A DNA stretch of 64,000 nucleotides from Helicobacter sp. 12S02634-8 (lineage in GTDB: Bacteria; Campylobacterota; Campylobacteria; Campylobacterales; Helicobacteraceae): the NCBI RefSeq assembly GCF_002272865.1, contig NZ_MLAP01000001.1, positions 186,001 to 250,000 on the forward strand, read 5' to 3'. Position 1 is the stretch's first letter, and every line of letters starts with the position of its first letter. The notes under the pieces were generated by a model. The model was not told where the DNA came from. It did no database searches and worked only from the letters and a program-made list of their open reading frames with translations. The position numbers were made by a program, and so were the translations under genes. Below are positions 8,241 through 16,230 of this stretch, in pieces.

Positions 8241-10276
8241 GCTATATTTCAGATTTTATCAAGCAATATGAAGCCACTCAAAGTGAGCTCGCCCCACATT
8301 TTGAATCCGATCTCAAAGGCCTACTCAAAGAAATCAGCTATAAAATCACCGATGAGCGATTTGCCCCATCTATAGAGCTCAAGACTTGCTTGAAAAATAT
8401 CAGCAAAAAAGCCAAAGAACCCATAAAAATCGCCATTATGGGTGGAGGGAATAATGGCAAAGCGACCTTTATCAATACAATCTTAAAAAGCCATATCCTC
8501 CCTAGCGACCCCATGCATTCACACAAAACCTATATCATCAGCTATGGACACACAAAATCCATCATCGCCTACCACAAAAACAAAGAAGCCAGCGGGCTCA
8601 ACCTCCTCTCTCTCAATACCCTCACCCCCGAAGAGCTCGATAAAATCAGCTATTTTGAGATCAAATCCCCCCTTGCAATGCTCAAAGAATACACCATCTA
8701 CAAATACCCCGATATTTCCCTAGACGACCCTGAAGCCCTCAATGAAAGTATCGATAAAATCCAAACCTCTGAAGTCCTCATCTGGCTCAATCGCATTGAT
8801 GATCTTGCTAATGCTGAAGAGCTCAATGCACTCAAAGCCCACATCGCTAAAAAATCTGCCACCTCTTTGTGTGTCCTCACCCACATCGACATACTCGCAA
8901 AATCTGAAGATATCATTCCCACGCTCAACTTTGCTAAGGAACATTTTGGAGAAGTTTTTAGCGATATTTTGCCCTTATCTGCGATGGTGCTTTATAGAGA
9001 ATTGGGGATTGATGGAGAGTTTTTCGTGCAAAAAGAGCTCCAAAAACTCTACTGCCACTACACCACCATCAAGACCAAAGACCCCGCTAGTCACCAAAAG
9101 CTCTTGCTTGAAGCCTTTGAACAAGCCAATCAATCCATCAAAGTCTTTTATACCCATCTATCCACAATCCCCACACATCTCCAAAAGCAAGCTATCAACC
9201 TTGAAGCCATATTCAACAAACTCAATTCCACCCTTATCCCAAGGGCTAAACACCAAAGAGAACAGCTCATCAAAGAAGAATTACTCTCTTTAGTCTATAA
9301 AATCAAAAAAAGCTACACACAAATCACAAATATTTATGCCAAATTCCTCTCCTTGCTCCAAAGGCAACTCCAGCAGCTTCAAGATTCCTTTGATGGGCTA
9401 AGGGATCGGACTTTTGAAGAATTAGAATTATTTTTTAAAAGCCTAGCCTCTGATCACAACACCATCATAGAATCTATTCAAGCCCATACGCTGCCTGAAA
9501 CCATCACCATACCCATCACCTCGCCTAATTTCTTACAAACCCTCAAAGGCAAGAAAGACCGCTACACCACCTATAAAATAGACACAGCCCTCATCTCCTC
9601 AGAGCTTCTCCACCCCAAATCCCGATCATACCGAACCCACAAAGCCCTCCTTTATAAAATCTCAAAACTCGCTACTATGCTTGATATGGCTTTTGAAAAA
9701 TCTATTGATGACTTCAGCGCTGAGCTGAAAAAATGGCAAGCACAAAATGAACTCATCAAAAAAAGAGAGGCTATTTTGAGTGATTTTAGCTATAACAATC
9801 TGCGTATCTTTGCTTCCAAGCTCTATGAAAACATTATGCTTGATTTCATCGAGTGTATTTTAGAAACCAACCAAGCAATACAGATTTTGTTTTCCCAGAG
9901 TGCTGCTATGCTTCAAAGCACCCGCAAACTCTCTATCCAGCACACCCTCACATCTCTTGAATACAGATTGCACCAAGACATCAAACAAGCAAGCGCCCAC
10001 TACACCCCCAAAGCCCAAAAGCCCAGCAAAGAAGAGATCCAAGCACTCATTGATACAGACTTTTCTACCCAAGCATACGCCCATATGCTCTTGGAAAACG
10101 AGGGCTCTTTGAAGGAAATCTTTGCATATCTCAAAACAGACATAGACAAACTCCAAGAAGAAAAAACGCTCCTAGTTGAAAAAAAGATCAAAGACCTAGA
10201 ATCGCTCACACAAACCATCGACACCCTCATTACAAACATCGAAGCAAAGGAGGGCAAAAGCATTGATGGACTTTAA
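8237..10276 (+). CDS. Dynamin-like protein, second of the pair, with degenerate GTPase motifs
   Basis: This 679-residue partner of the preceding dynamin-like GTPase shares the same architecture but with a short N-terminus (P-loop at about 69-77). The P-loop reads GGGNNGKAT: the Ser/Thr that normally follows GK and coordinates magnesium is Ala, though a Thr comes next. The G3 region has no DxxG (KYPDISLDDPEA instead), while a G4-like LTHIDIL is present. The remainder is helical and charged, with coiled-coil character near the C-terminus (LQEEKTLLVEKKIKDLESL). The ATGA overlap with the upstream gene and the 11-bp overlap with the downstream microprotein place it in one tight operon. By analogy with C. 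jejuni DLP pairs it probably forms a hetero-oligomer with DLP1; weak or absent GTP hydrolysis is my inference. Confidence 0.82.
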   Translation: MSYISDFIKQYEATQSELAPHFESDLKGLLKEISYKITDERFAPSIELKTCLKNISKKAKEPIKIAIMGGGNNGKATFINTILKSHILPSDPMHSHKTYIISYGHTKSIIAYHKNKEASGLNLLSLNTLTPEELDKISYFEIKSPLAMLKEYTIYKYPDISLDDPEALNESIDKIQTSEVLIWLNRIDDLANAEELNALKAHIAKKSATSLCVLTHIDILAKSEDIIPTLNFAKEHFGEVFSDILPLSAMVLYRELGIDGEFFVQKELQKLYCHYTTIKTKDPASHQKLLLEAFEQANQSIKVFYTHLSTIPTHLQKQAINLEAIFNKLNSTLIPRAKHQREQLIKEELLSLVYKIKKSYTQITNIYAKFLSLLQRQLQQLQDSFDGLRDRTFEELELFFKSLASDHNTIIESIQAHTLPETITIPITSPNFLQTLKGKKDRYTTYKIDTALISSELLHPKSRSYRTHKALLYKISKLATMLDMAFEKSIDDFSAELKKWQAQNELIKKREAILSDFSYNNLRIFASKLYENIMLDFIECILETNQAIQILFSQSAAMLQSTRKLSIQHTLTSLEYRLHQDIKQASAHYTPKAQKPSKEEIQALIDTDFSTQAYAHMLLENEGSLKEIFAYLKTDIDKLQEEKTLLVEKKIKDLESLTQTIDTLITNIEAKEGKSIDGL

Positions 10277-10361
10277 GAGCTACACCCCCTTAATCCATGA
10301 AGGAATTGTCTTTTTGCTCCTTGCTATCGGACTTTTGATTTATATAAAGAGATCTAAATGA
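10266..10361 (+). CDS. 31-codon single-span membrane microprotein
   Basis: A short frame starts with ATG inside the end of the second dynamin-like gene (11-bp overlap) and ends in a TGA that overlaps the ATG of the DUF455 gene (ATGA). The peptide has a polar N-terminus (MDFKSYTPLIHEG), about 15 hydrophobic residues (IVFLLLAIGLLIYI) and a basic KRSK tail, which predicts one transmembrane helix. AAGGAGG lies 12 bases upstream, somewhat far but strong. Overlaps at both ends and the clear membrane pattern argue for a real gene; without it there would be an 81-bp gap in an otherwise overlapping operon. Function is unknown. It could be a membrane anchor or adaptor for the dynamin-like pair. Confidence 0.6.
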   Translation: MDFKSYTPLIHEGIVFLLLAIGLLIYIKRSK

Positions 10362-11161
10362 AGGAATTTTTCTCCACACTCGAACCGATATTATTTGCTT
10401 CAAACCCTGATATCAAAATCACATCTTTTGAAGCCTTTTATGATGATTTTTTATCGGGCAATACTTACTTTGAGTCTATAGCACCCATCAAACTACAAAC
10501 AAGCCCCTCTTATGCCCTAAATTGCACCATTATCCACCCCACTCAAATCTCACGCCCCAAGTCCCTCTCCTCCCCTCAAAGCCTCGCTAAATGTATCCAC
10601 TCCATCGCCCATATCGAATATAGTGCCATTGATTTAGCCCTCGATGCTGCTTATCGGTTCAGAGATCTCCCTTTGGCGTATTATCAAGATTGGCTGTGTG
10701 TGGCTTCTGAAGAAATCAAGCATTTTAGGCTTTTAAGAGAGATTCTAACCGAGCTAGGCTTTGCTTATGGCTCTTTTGCTGTGCATAGCAATCTCTTTGA
10801 AGCCATGGTGCTGACAAGCTCTTCATTTGCTGAGCGTATGGGATTGGTGCATCGCGGGATTGAAGCAATGGGACTTGATGCCAATCCCTTCGTTATCCAA
10901 AAGCTCCATACATCCACACACCCCATCAAATTACAAGCTATCAATGCCCTAGAGATTATTTTCAATGATGAAATCACGCACGTCCAAAAGGGTAATCGAT
11001 GGTGGCAGTATTCCCAACCTAGCGAGTATGCCTTTTTTGAGCTGATAAAAAAATTCAGTGCCTTCACCCTCAAAGGCAAAGTTCTCAATACCTCTGCCCG
11101 CCTCCAAGCAGGTTTTAGCCAAAAAGAGATTTTAAAACTGCAAGATTTCAAGCAGCGCTAA
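10358..11161 (+). CDS. DUF455 ferritin-like protein
   Basis: This 267-residue DUF455 protein belongs to the ferritin-like, MiaE-related superfamily of di-iron four-helix bundles. Candidate metal ligands appear in the expected spacing: HIEYSAIDLALDAA (His85, Glu87), SEEIKHFRLL (Glu118/119, His122), RGIEAMGLDANP, and FNDEITHVQKGNRWW (Asp204, Glu205, His208). The biochemical role of the family is not established to my knowledge. Its ATG overlaps the microprotein stop (ATGA), so it is the last gene of the dynamin-like operon. That link is unusual and suggests either chance operon building or a redox/lipid link to membrane remodelling. A 110-bp gap follows before the next gene. Confidence 0.88.
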   Translation: MKEFFSTLEPILFASNPDIKITSFEAFYDDFLSGNTYFESIAPIKLQTSPSYALNCTIIHPTQISRPKSLSSPQSLAKCIHSIAHIEYSAIDLALDAAYRFRDLPLAYYQDWLCVASEEIKHFRLLREILTELGFAYGSFAVHSNLFEAMVLTSSSFAERMGLVHRGIEAMGLDANPFVIQKLHTSTHPIKLQAINALEIIFNDEITHVQKGNRWWQYSQPSEYAFFELIKKFSAFTLKGKVLNTSARLQAGFSQKEILKLQDFKQR

Positions 11162-11287
11162 CTAACGATGGATATTTCTCTATGCCTATCTCTCACTCCA
11201 ACCCTAGCATAAAATTTAAGTTATAATTACACACTGACCCCATCAAAAAGTAATACAGACACAAAAAGAAAAATGACAAGGAACACC

Positions 11288-12178
11288 ATGAAACACAAAG
11301 AAACGATATTTGCCCTCTTGCTTTTAGTGGCGATGATGCTCTGGGGGCTGTCTTGGCCGCTTTCTAAGATTATGGTAGCTTATCTCTCGCCTTTTAAAAT
11401 CGCCTCAATCCGTTATGGGCTTGTCGCGCTCTCTTTTGTGCCTTTAATGCTTTTTTTGCGTATTCCTTTTGCTATCCCCTCTAAAAGTTATAAAAGTGTA
11501 GCGCTCACTTCTGTTTGCAACGCACTTTATACCTTAGCATTTTATCTAGGGCTACTCTTTGGCAATGCAGGGGCTGCTGGGGTGATTGTCACGACTCTAG
11601 CTCCCATACTCGCTTCGTTCATAGGAGTTTTTATCTATCGAAGCACGCTTTTAGGGCGAGAAAAAATCGGCTTATTGCTTGGCTTGATATCAGGGGGTTT
11701 TTTGATGGGAGTGGGTAATCTACAAACCTTATTGACCCCCTTTAATCTCATTTTTTTGATAGCTGCCTTGCTTTGGGGGTGTGTGAATCTTGCTTCAAAA
11801 AGCGCAACAAGCCATATCAATGCCATCACGCTCAATTTTTATTCTTCGCTTTTTTGCTCGATCATCTTTTCTCCCTCGCTGCTCTTTTCTTCCTCTGAGC
11901 TCTTCGAGCTTGATGGGAGGTTTTGGTTTTGTATGGTTGCAGTTGCTCTGCTTTGCACGACCTTTGCTACAACGATTTTCTATAAAGGTATCAGCACACT
12001 TGGAATCAACAAAGGCGGGAGCTTTATGCTTTCAGTGCCGATTTTTGCCGTGCTATTTTCTTGGCTCATTTTAGGCGAAGTCCCCAAAAGCAACACAATC
12101 ATTGGCGGGATTTTTGCAATGCTTGGGATTTATTTAATCCATCTTTACAAGCCCTTGGGCACCAAATCCAAAAGATAG
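11288..12178 (+). CDS. DMT-superfamily (EamA) transporter
   Basis: This drug/metabolite transporter of about 296 residues has roughly ten hydrophobic spans arranged as two EamA repeats. The first repeat includes LLLVAMMLWGLSWPLSKI and the second LLWGCVNLASK; a late GEVPKSNTIIGGIFAMLGIYLI is typical of the family's last helices. DMT proteins usually export amino acids, nucleobases or other small metabolites from the inner membrane; the substrate cannot be told. An in-frame ATG at 11273 precedes, but AAGGA stands five bases before the ATG at 11288, so that start is chosen. It is convergent with pycB, with nine bases between stops. Confidence 0.88.
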   Translation: MKHKETIFALLLLVAMMLWGLSWPLSKIMVAYLSPFKIASIRYGLVALSFVPLMLFLRIPFAIPSKSYKSVALTSVCNALYTLAFYLGLLFGNAGAAGVIVTTLAPILASFIGVFIYRSTLLGREKIGLLLGLISGGFLMGVGNLQTLLTPFNLIFLIAALLWGCVNLASKSATSHINAITLNFYSSLFCSIIFSPSLLFSSSELFELDGRFWFCMVAVALLCTTFATTIFYKGISTLGINKGGSFMLSVPIFAVLFSWLILGEVPKSNTIIGGIFAMLGIYLIHLYKPLGTKSKR

Positions 12179-12187
12179 GCCCAAAAG

Positions 12188-14038
12188 CTAAGTATTCTCA
12201 ATCACCACCAAAACAGAATCTTTTTGCACGCAATCCCCCATAGACACAGCAATATGCTTGATTACACCATCAAAGGGAGCTAGGATCTCGTGCTCCATTT
12301 TCATTGCTTCTAAAATCGCTACCATTGCACCTTTTTGCACGCAATCCCCCACAGACACACACAGCTTGCTTACCACCCCTGGCATGGGCGATTTGATAAG
12401 CCCTGATGGATCAGAGCTCTCAAAATTAGGCGCAACGGGCGTAGTAGGCTCTGGCGTGCTAGCTGGCAATTTTGAGGGCAAAGCTTGATTGCATACGATA
12501 TTTTGAGTCTTATTGCCAATTTTAAGTGTCATATTTTGTATCTGATTTTGCCCCATCTCTTCTGTATGATTTGCCCCACAAAATATAACTTCATAATTTT
12601 TACCATTGACACACACCTCAAAAACCTCAGGGATTTGGGTATTGCTATGATTTTGACTCTTGCTTGTTGTGCTTTGTGATGTTTCTGTCAGAGGTTCAGG
12701 AGTGAGATTCCCTGCGTTCCGTTCTTGTAAAAATACCTTAGCCACTGCTGGAAGTATCGCATAAGAAATCACATCTGTAGGGCTTTTAGCAAAGTCTTTG
12801 CAAGCTTCTTTGGCTGCCAAAAGCTCATCAGTCAGCAAATCAGCGCTCCGCCCCCTAAATATCTCCTCTCCCTCGCTCAAGACCTTTTCTTGAAGCATTG
12901 CACAAATGGGTGCGGGCGTCTTGCCATAAAGCCCTTTGATAAGGTTTTTAGACTCTTTGGTGAGATGTTCATAACGATTTTTAGAGAGTATATTCAAAAG
13001 GGCTTGCGTGCCGATAATCTGGCTTGTTGGGGTCACAAGAGGTGGATAGCCAAAATCTTGACGCACAGAGGGGATCTCAAGCAAAAGTGCATCGATTTGT
13101 TCTAAAGCGTCTTGTTCTTTGAGCTGTTGGGCGAGATTAGAGATCATCCCACCAGGGATTTGGTTCAAAAGGACGCGTGTGTCTATTTGGTTATAGCTAG
13201 ATTCAAATCTTTTGTATTTGCTTCTTTTTTCTCTCAAAATCCCTGCGGCCTCTTCCATCAAAGAAAGATCAAGCAAGGTATCATATGGCGTGCCTTGCAA
13301 GGCTGCGACCATTGATTGGGTGCAAGGGTGGCTAGTCCCCTCTGCAAAGGCTGAATTAGACAAATCCAAAATATCCACCCCCGCTTCGCAAGCTTTCAAA
13401 TGCGCTCCAAAAGCAAAACCCGCTGTTGCGTGCGTGTGTAAGCTAATGAGCACTCCCACTTCTGCTTTGAGCGCTTTAATCAATTCAAACGCCTCCATTG
13501 GGCGCAGCAAGCCTGCCATATCTTTGATCGCTAGGCTATCACAGCCCATTGCAACAAGCTCCTTAGCATACGCGACAAAAGAAGCAATCGTATGCACAGG
13601 TGAGGTGGTGTAGCAAATTGCCCCTTGGACGTGCTTATTTTGCTTTTTGATCGCTTCAATAGAAGTTTTGAGATTTCTTGCGTCATTGAGTGCATCAAAC
13701 ACTCTAAAAATATCAATCCCTGCCTCTGCACTCAAAGCAATAAATTCTCTCACAACATCATCTGCATAATGCCGATAGCCCACGAGATTTTGCCCCCGTA
13801 ATAACATCTGCAAAGGCGTGGTCTTAAAAACCCCTTTGAGGGCAGCCAAGCGCTCAAAAGGATCTTCTTTTAGATAACGCAAGCAAGTATCATAAGTCGC
13901 CCCACCCCAAACTTCCACGCTATAAAATCCCACTGCTTCAAACAATGCTGCAGCCTCTAGCATATCTTGTGTCCTCAAACGCGTAGCTATCAAAGATTGA
14001 TGTCCATCACGCAAGCTATTTTCAGTAATCTTTATCAT
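12188..14038 (-). CDS. pycB: Pyruvate carboxylase subunit B / oxaloacetate decarboxylase alpha subunit
   Basis: A carboxyltransferase TIM barrel is joined to a biotinyl carrier domain. The 616 residues begin ENSLRDGHQSL with the metal/substrate-binding start of the barrel, and contain a conserved KDMAGLL lysine and SLHTHATAG with metal His residues. A Thr/Pro/Ser-rich linker follows, then the biotin site EAMKMEHE close to the C-terminus. No membrane subunits of a sodium-pumping decarboxylase are nearby, and other epsilonproteobacteria use a two-subunit pyruvate carboxylase, so PycB with an unlinked PycA is the better call. It would make oxaloacetate for the TCA cycle, to which AcnB in this window belongs. 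A strong GGAGATAGGG ribosome site precedes ATG. The repeated CVSVGDCVQKGAM and AVSMGDCVQKDSV strands form the two halves of the biotinyl fold. Confidence 0.9.
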   Translation of the reverse strand: MIKITENSLRDGHQSLIATRLRTQDMLEAAALFEAVGFYSVEVWGGATYDTCLRYLKEDPFERLAALKGVFKTTPLQMLLRGQNLVGYRHYADDVVREFIALSAEAGIDIFRVFDALNDARNLKTSIEAIKKQNKHVQGAICYTTSPVHTIASFVAYAKELVAMGCDSLAIKDMAGLLRPMEAFELIKALKAEVGVLISLHTHATAGFAFGAHLKACEAGVDILDLSNSAFAEGTSHPCTQSMVAALQGTPYDTLLDLSLMEEAAGILREKRSKYKRFESSYNQIDTRVLLNQIPGGMISNLAQQLKEQDALEQIDALLLEIPSVRQDFGYPPLVTPTSQIIGTQALLNILSKNRYEHLTKESKNLIKGLYGKTPAPICAMLQEKVLSEGEEIFRGRSADLLTDELLAAKEACKDFAKSPTDVISYAILPAVAKVFLQERNAGNLTPEPLTETSQSTTSKSQNHSNTQIPEVFEVCVNGKNYEVIFCGANHTEEMGQNQIQNMTLKIGNKTQNIVCNQALPSKLPASTPEPTTPVAPNFESSDPSGLIKSPMPGVVSKLCVSVGDCVQKGAMVAILEAMKMEHEILAPFDGVIKHIAVSMGDCVQKDSVLVVIENT

Positions 14039-14101
14039 TTCCCTATCTCCTTTGTTTGGTTTGTTTTGTTGTTATTTGATGATACCACCTTTTAGCTTGG
14101 T

Positions 14102-14893
14102 CTATACGAGCTGATAAACCAAGGTAGTCGTGTTGTGATGGCTATCTTTTTTGGCTAGCCTTGCCCCTTGTATTTCAAGCCTCTCTAGCTGCATTTCTAT
14201 CCTCTCTGGCTCCATCTCCTCTATTCTTTCTCCCTTCAAAGAGCTCATTTCTAAACTCAAAGCCCTCAGATATAGCCCACGATAATATTTAGCATAATGG
14301 CTGATTTTTTTGCCATCTTGATAAAACTCTATACGGATATTTCGCCCCTTTAAAGGATAAGCCTTGATATAAATCTCTGCCCTAAGGTCTAAAATCAACG
14401 CATCACCCAAATAAACATCAATGATGGGAGCAAGCCTTTTATAGAGAGTCTGCAAACTAAAATCTTGGAATTTAAAATTTTGATTGCATTTATAAAATGC
14501 TAGCTTGTCACTCGCACGCACCAACCCAAAAAGATTGCTACAAATCAGTGTATGCCCTAGCACATATTCTTGCGCCCTCTGGGGTAAATTCTCAAAATCC
14601 AAAGCCTTATAAGACACCCCATCATAAAGTCGTATCGCTTCTATTGTGCTAGTCTTGCCTAAATGCGTGCATAAAAGCAATTCATCCATAGCACCTTGAG
14701 AGCCCAAATGCTTAAAACCTAGCATTTTAGCTATGATTGTATCATCTTGATTCAAAAGCTCCCTATAGCGTGCGATATGTGCTCTCAATGCCTCCCCTTT
14801 GGAGGGTAAATCATCTAAAAAGCTAAAATCTGCTTGTGCCCTAGATATTTCAGTGTGCCTTTTGCCCTCACTTGGACTGAATAATATTTTCAA
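14102..14893 (-). CDS. yaaA: Peroxide stress protein YaaA (DUF328)
   Basis: YaaA lowers free intracellular iron and protects DNA during hydrogen peroxide stress in E. coli; the family binds DNA. The 263-residue protein has the family N-terminus MKILFSPSEGK and the conserved IRLYDGVSYKAL segment at the middle, and normal length. The start is TTG at 14893, supported by AAGGAG six bases upstream. The C-terminal 40 residues are rich in Glu/Met/Arg repeats (ERIEEMEPERIEMQLERLEI), a short coiled coil not needed for the family fold. It is divergent from the DUF4149 gene with a 47-bp gap, so promoters for both must be packed there. Confidence 0.9.
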   Translation of the reverse strand: MKILFSPSEGKRHTEISRAQADFSFLDDLPSKGEALRAHIARYRELLNQDDTIIAKMLGFKHLGSQGAMDELLLCTHLGKTSTIEAIRLYDGVSYKALDFENLPQRAQEYVLGHTLICSNLFGLVRASDKLAFYKCNQNFKFQDFSLQTLYKRLAPIIDVYLGDALILDLRAEIYIKAYPLKGRNIRIEFYQDGKKISHYAKYYRGLYLRALSLEMSSLKGERIEEMEPERIEMQLERLEIQGARLAKKDSHHNTTTLVYQLV

Positions 14894-14940
14894 TTTATGC
14901 TCCTTTTGGTATCATTATACATATTTTTTTAGGAGTTCAA

Positions 14941-15489
14941 ATGAATCAATTGGCTTCCATTATCCATATCATCAACGCAATCTACCTCTGGCTGATCGGT
15001 TTAGGTATCGGTGCGTTGGTTATCTCTGGGGCGATTGTCGCGCCTGTGATTTTCAGTGCGTATTCTTTTTTGCCTGATTTGAGTATCACGCAATATGAAT
15101 CAGGGATTTTGATGACACAAATTTTCATTAAACTCAATGTCTTGCTCAACTCCTTAGCGATTGTCATTATTATTTATGAGCTTTTGGCGTTTAAATCCTC
15201 TTTTAAGCCCTCTGTGTTTCTTTTGGTTGTCAATGCTTTGAGCGTGGTGCTGATTTTTGTCTTCACGCTTTATTACACCCCGCATATTTTAGAAGCCCAA
15301 AATATGGGTGCTGCCTACACAGCCACACCCGAGTTTGAAAGTATGCACACACAGAGTGAATTTCTATTCAAGCTTTTGCTAGCCACTTTAAGCATTTCTT
15401 TTCTCTATCGTATCACCCTCCTTTCACGCAAACCAACCCAACAAGCCAGCAAAAGCACTCCCAAAACATCTCGCAAAAAATCCTCTTAG
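14941..15489 (+). CDS. DUF4149 membrane protein
   Basis: A 182-residue inner-membrane protein with four hydrophobic spans: LASIIHIINAIYLWLIGLGI through IVAPVIFSAY, LNVLLNSLAIVIIIYELLAF, VFLLVVNALSVVLIFVFTLY and FLFKLLLATLSISFLYRI. It has a basic Ser/Thr/Lys tail in the cytoplasm. The arrangement and the GALVISGAIVAPVIF motif fit DUF4149 (TMEM205-like) proteins, which are common in epsilonproteobacteria and have no settled function. TAGGAG precedes ATG by six bases. A terminator-like hairpin with a T-run follows about 80 bases after the stop. Confidence 0.85.
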   Translation: MNQLASIIHIINAIYLWLIGLGIGALVISGAIVAPVIFSAYSFLPDLSITQYESGILMTQIFIKLNVLLNSLAIVIIIYELLAFKSSFKPSVFLLVVNALSVVLIFVFTLYYTPHILEAQNMGAAYTATPEFESMHTQSEFLFKLLLATLSISFLYRITLLSRKPTQQASKSTPKTSRKKSS

Positions 15490-15566
15490 TCCCTTGACTT
15501 GGGGATTTTAAAGCTCCACTCTTTTTTAATGCATATGGCTTTTATAAATTATGAGTTATGAGTTGA

Positions 15567-15595
15567 CAGATAAAATCAATATCTGCAATTTTTTT
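15567..15595 (+). terminator. Rho-independent terminator candidate after the DUF4149 gene
   Basis: CAGATA (15567-15572) and TATCTG (15580-15585) form a 6-bp stem with a 7-base loop, followed after CAA by seven T (15589-15595). The stem is AT-rich and weak, but the T-run and the place after the gene fit a terminator. Confidence 0.5.
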
Positions 15596-15618
15596 GGGTG
15601 AAAAAAAGAGAGAGGGGA

Positions 15619-15672
15619 CTGATATTTTAAAAACAGGCTGATTGTTTTAAAATTGCTGATTGTCTTAAAATT
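15619..15672. repeat. Short tandem repeats of about 18 bp in the convergent intergenic region
   Basis: Two back-to-back 18-bp units, GCTGATTGTTTTAAAATT (15637-15654) and GCTGATTGTCTTAAAATT (15655-15672), differ at one base. A degenerate earlier unit (CTGATATTTTAAAA, from 15619) comes before them, and a further CTGAT lies at 15681. They sit between the DUF4149 terminator and the end of mogA. No protein is encoded. A protein-binding site array or a simple slippage product are both possible. Confidence 0.7.
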
Positions 15673-15699
15673 TATATGACCTGATATGGCCTTGGCCTT

Positions 15700-16230
15700 T
15701 TAGGCCTTGGGGCGAAAGGCTTTGATATTTTCTTCACGCACTTCTATATAGCCCCCACCGATGAGGTCGATACAATAAGGGATAGCAGGAAACACTGCTT
15801 CTAAACACTCTTTGATACTCTTGGGCTTGCCAGGGAGATTTAAAATCAAGGTTTTTCCTCTAATACCTGCTGTTTGTCGAGAAAGAATAGCCGTAGGGAC
15901 ATATTTCAAGCTATTTTGACGCATGAGCTCTCCAAAACCAGGTAATATCTTCTCGCAGACATTTTCTGTGGCTTCAGGCGTGACATCTCTTGGGGCAGGG
16001 CCTGTGCCGCCTGTAGTGACTACAAGGTCGCATTGACTCTGATCGCAGAGCTTGATGAGTGTGTCTTCGATTTGGGATTGCTCATCTTCAATAAGATGAT
16101 AGATATAATCCAATGGATTGGCAATGTATGCATACAACACTTCTTGGATAGCCTTCCCGCTCAAGTCCTCATAAACCCCACTAAACGCCCTATCGCTAGC
16201 GACAACGATACCGATTTTTATCTTATCCAT
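15700..16230 (-). CDS. mogA: Molybdopterin adenylyltransferase (Mog/MogA)
   Basis: MogA adenylylates molybdopterin before molybdate insertion by MoeA. The protein of about 176 residues shows IGIVVASDRAFSGVYEDLSG at the N-terminus and the MoCF-domain signature VVTTGGTGPAPRDVTPEAT, then LPGKPKSIKECLEAVFPAIPY. ATG at 16230 is chosen because AAGGA lies five bases upstream; an earlier in-frame codon at 16245 would sit within mobB without such a site. The start overlaps the end of mobB by eight bases. It is the last gene of the molybdenum-cofactor operon. A small GGCCT/AGGCC hairpin covers its stop codon, without a T-run. Confidence 0.95.
   Translation of the reverse strand: MDKIKIGIVVASDRAFSGVYEDLSGKAIQEVLYAYIANPLDYIYHLIEDEQSQIEDTLIKLCDQSQCDLVVTTGGTGPAPRDVTPEATENVCEKILPGFGELMRQNSLKYVPTAILSRQTAGIRGKTLILNLPGKPKSIKECLEAVFPAIPYCIDLIGGGYIEVREENIKAFRPKA

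Noticed and set aside
8742-9293. A 183-codon plus-strand frame inside the second dynamin-like gene
   Set aside because: It is Lys/Pro/Ser-rich out-of-frame reading of a gene with overlapping neighbours in the proper frame.
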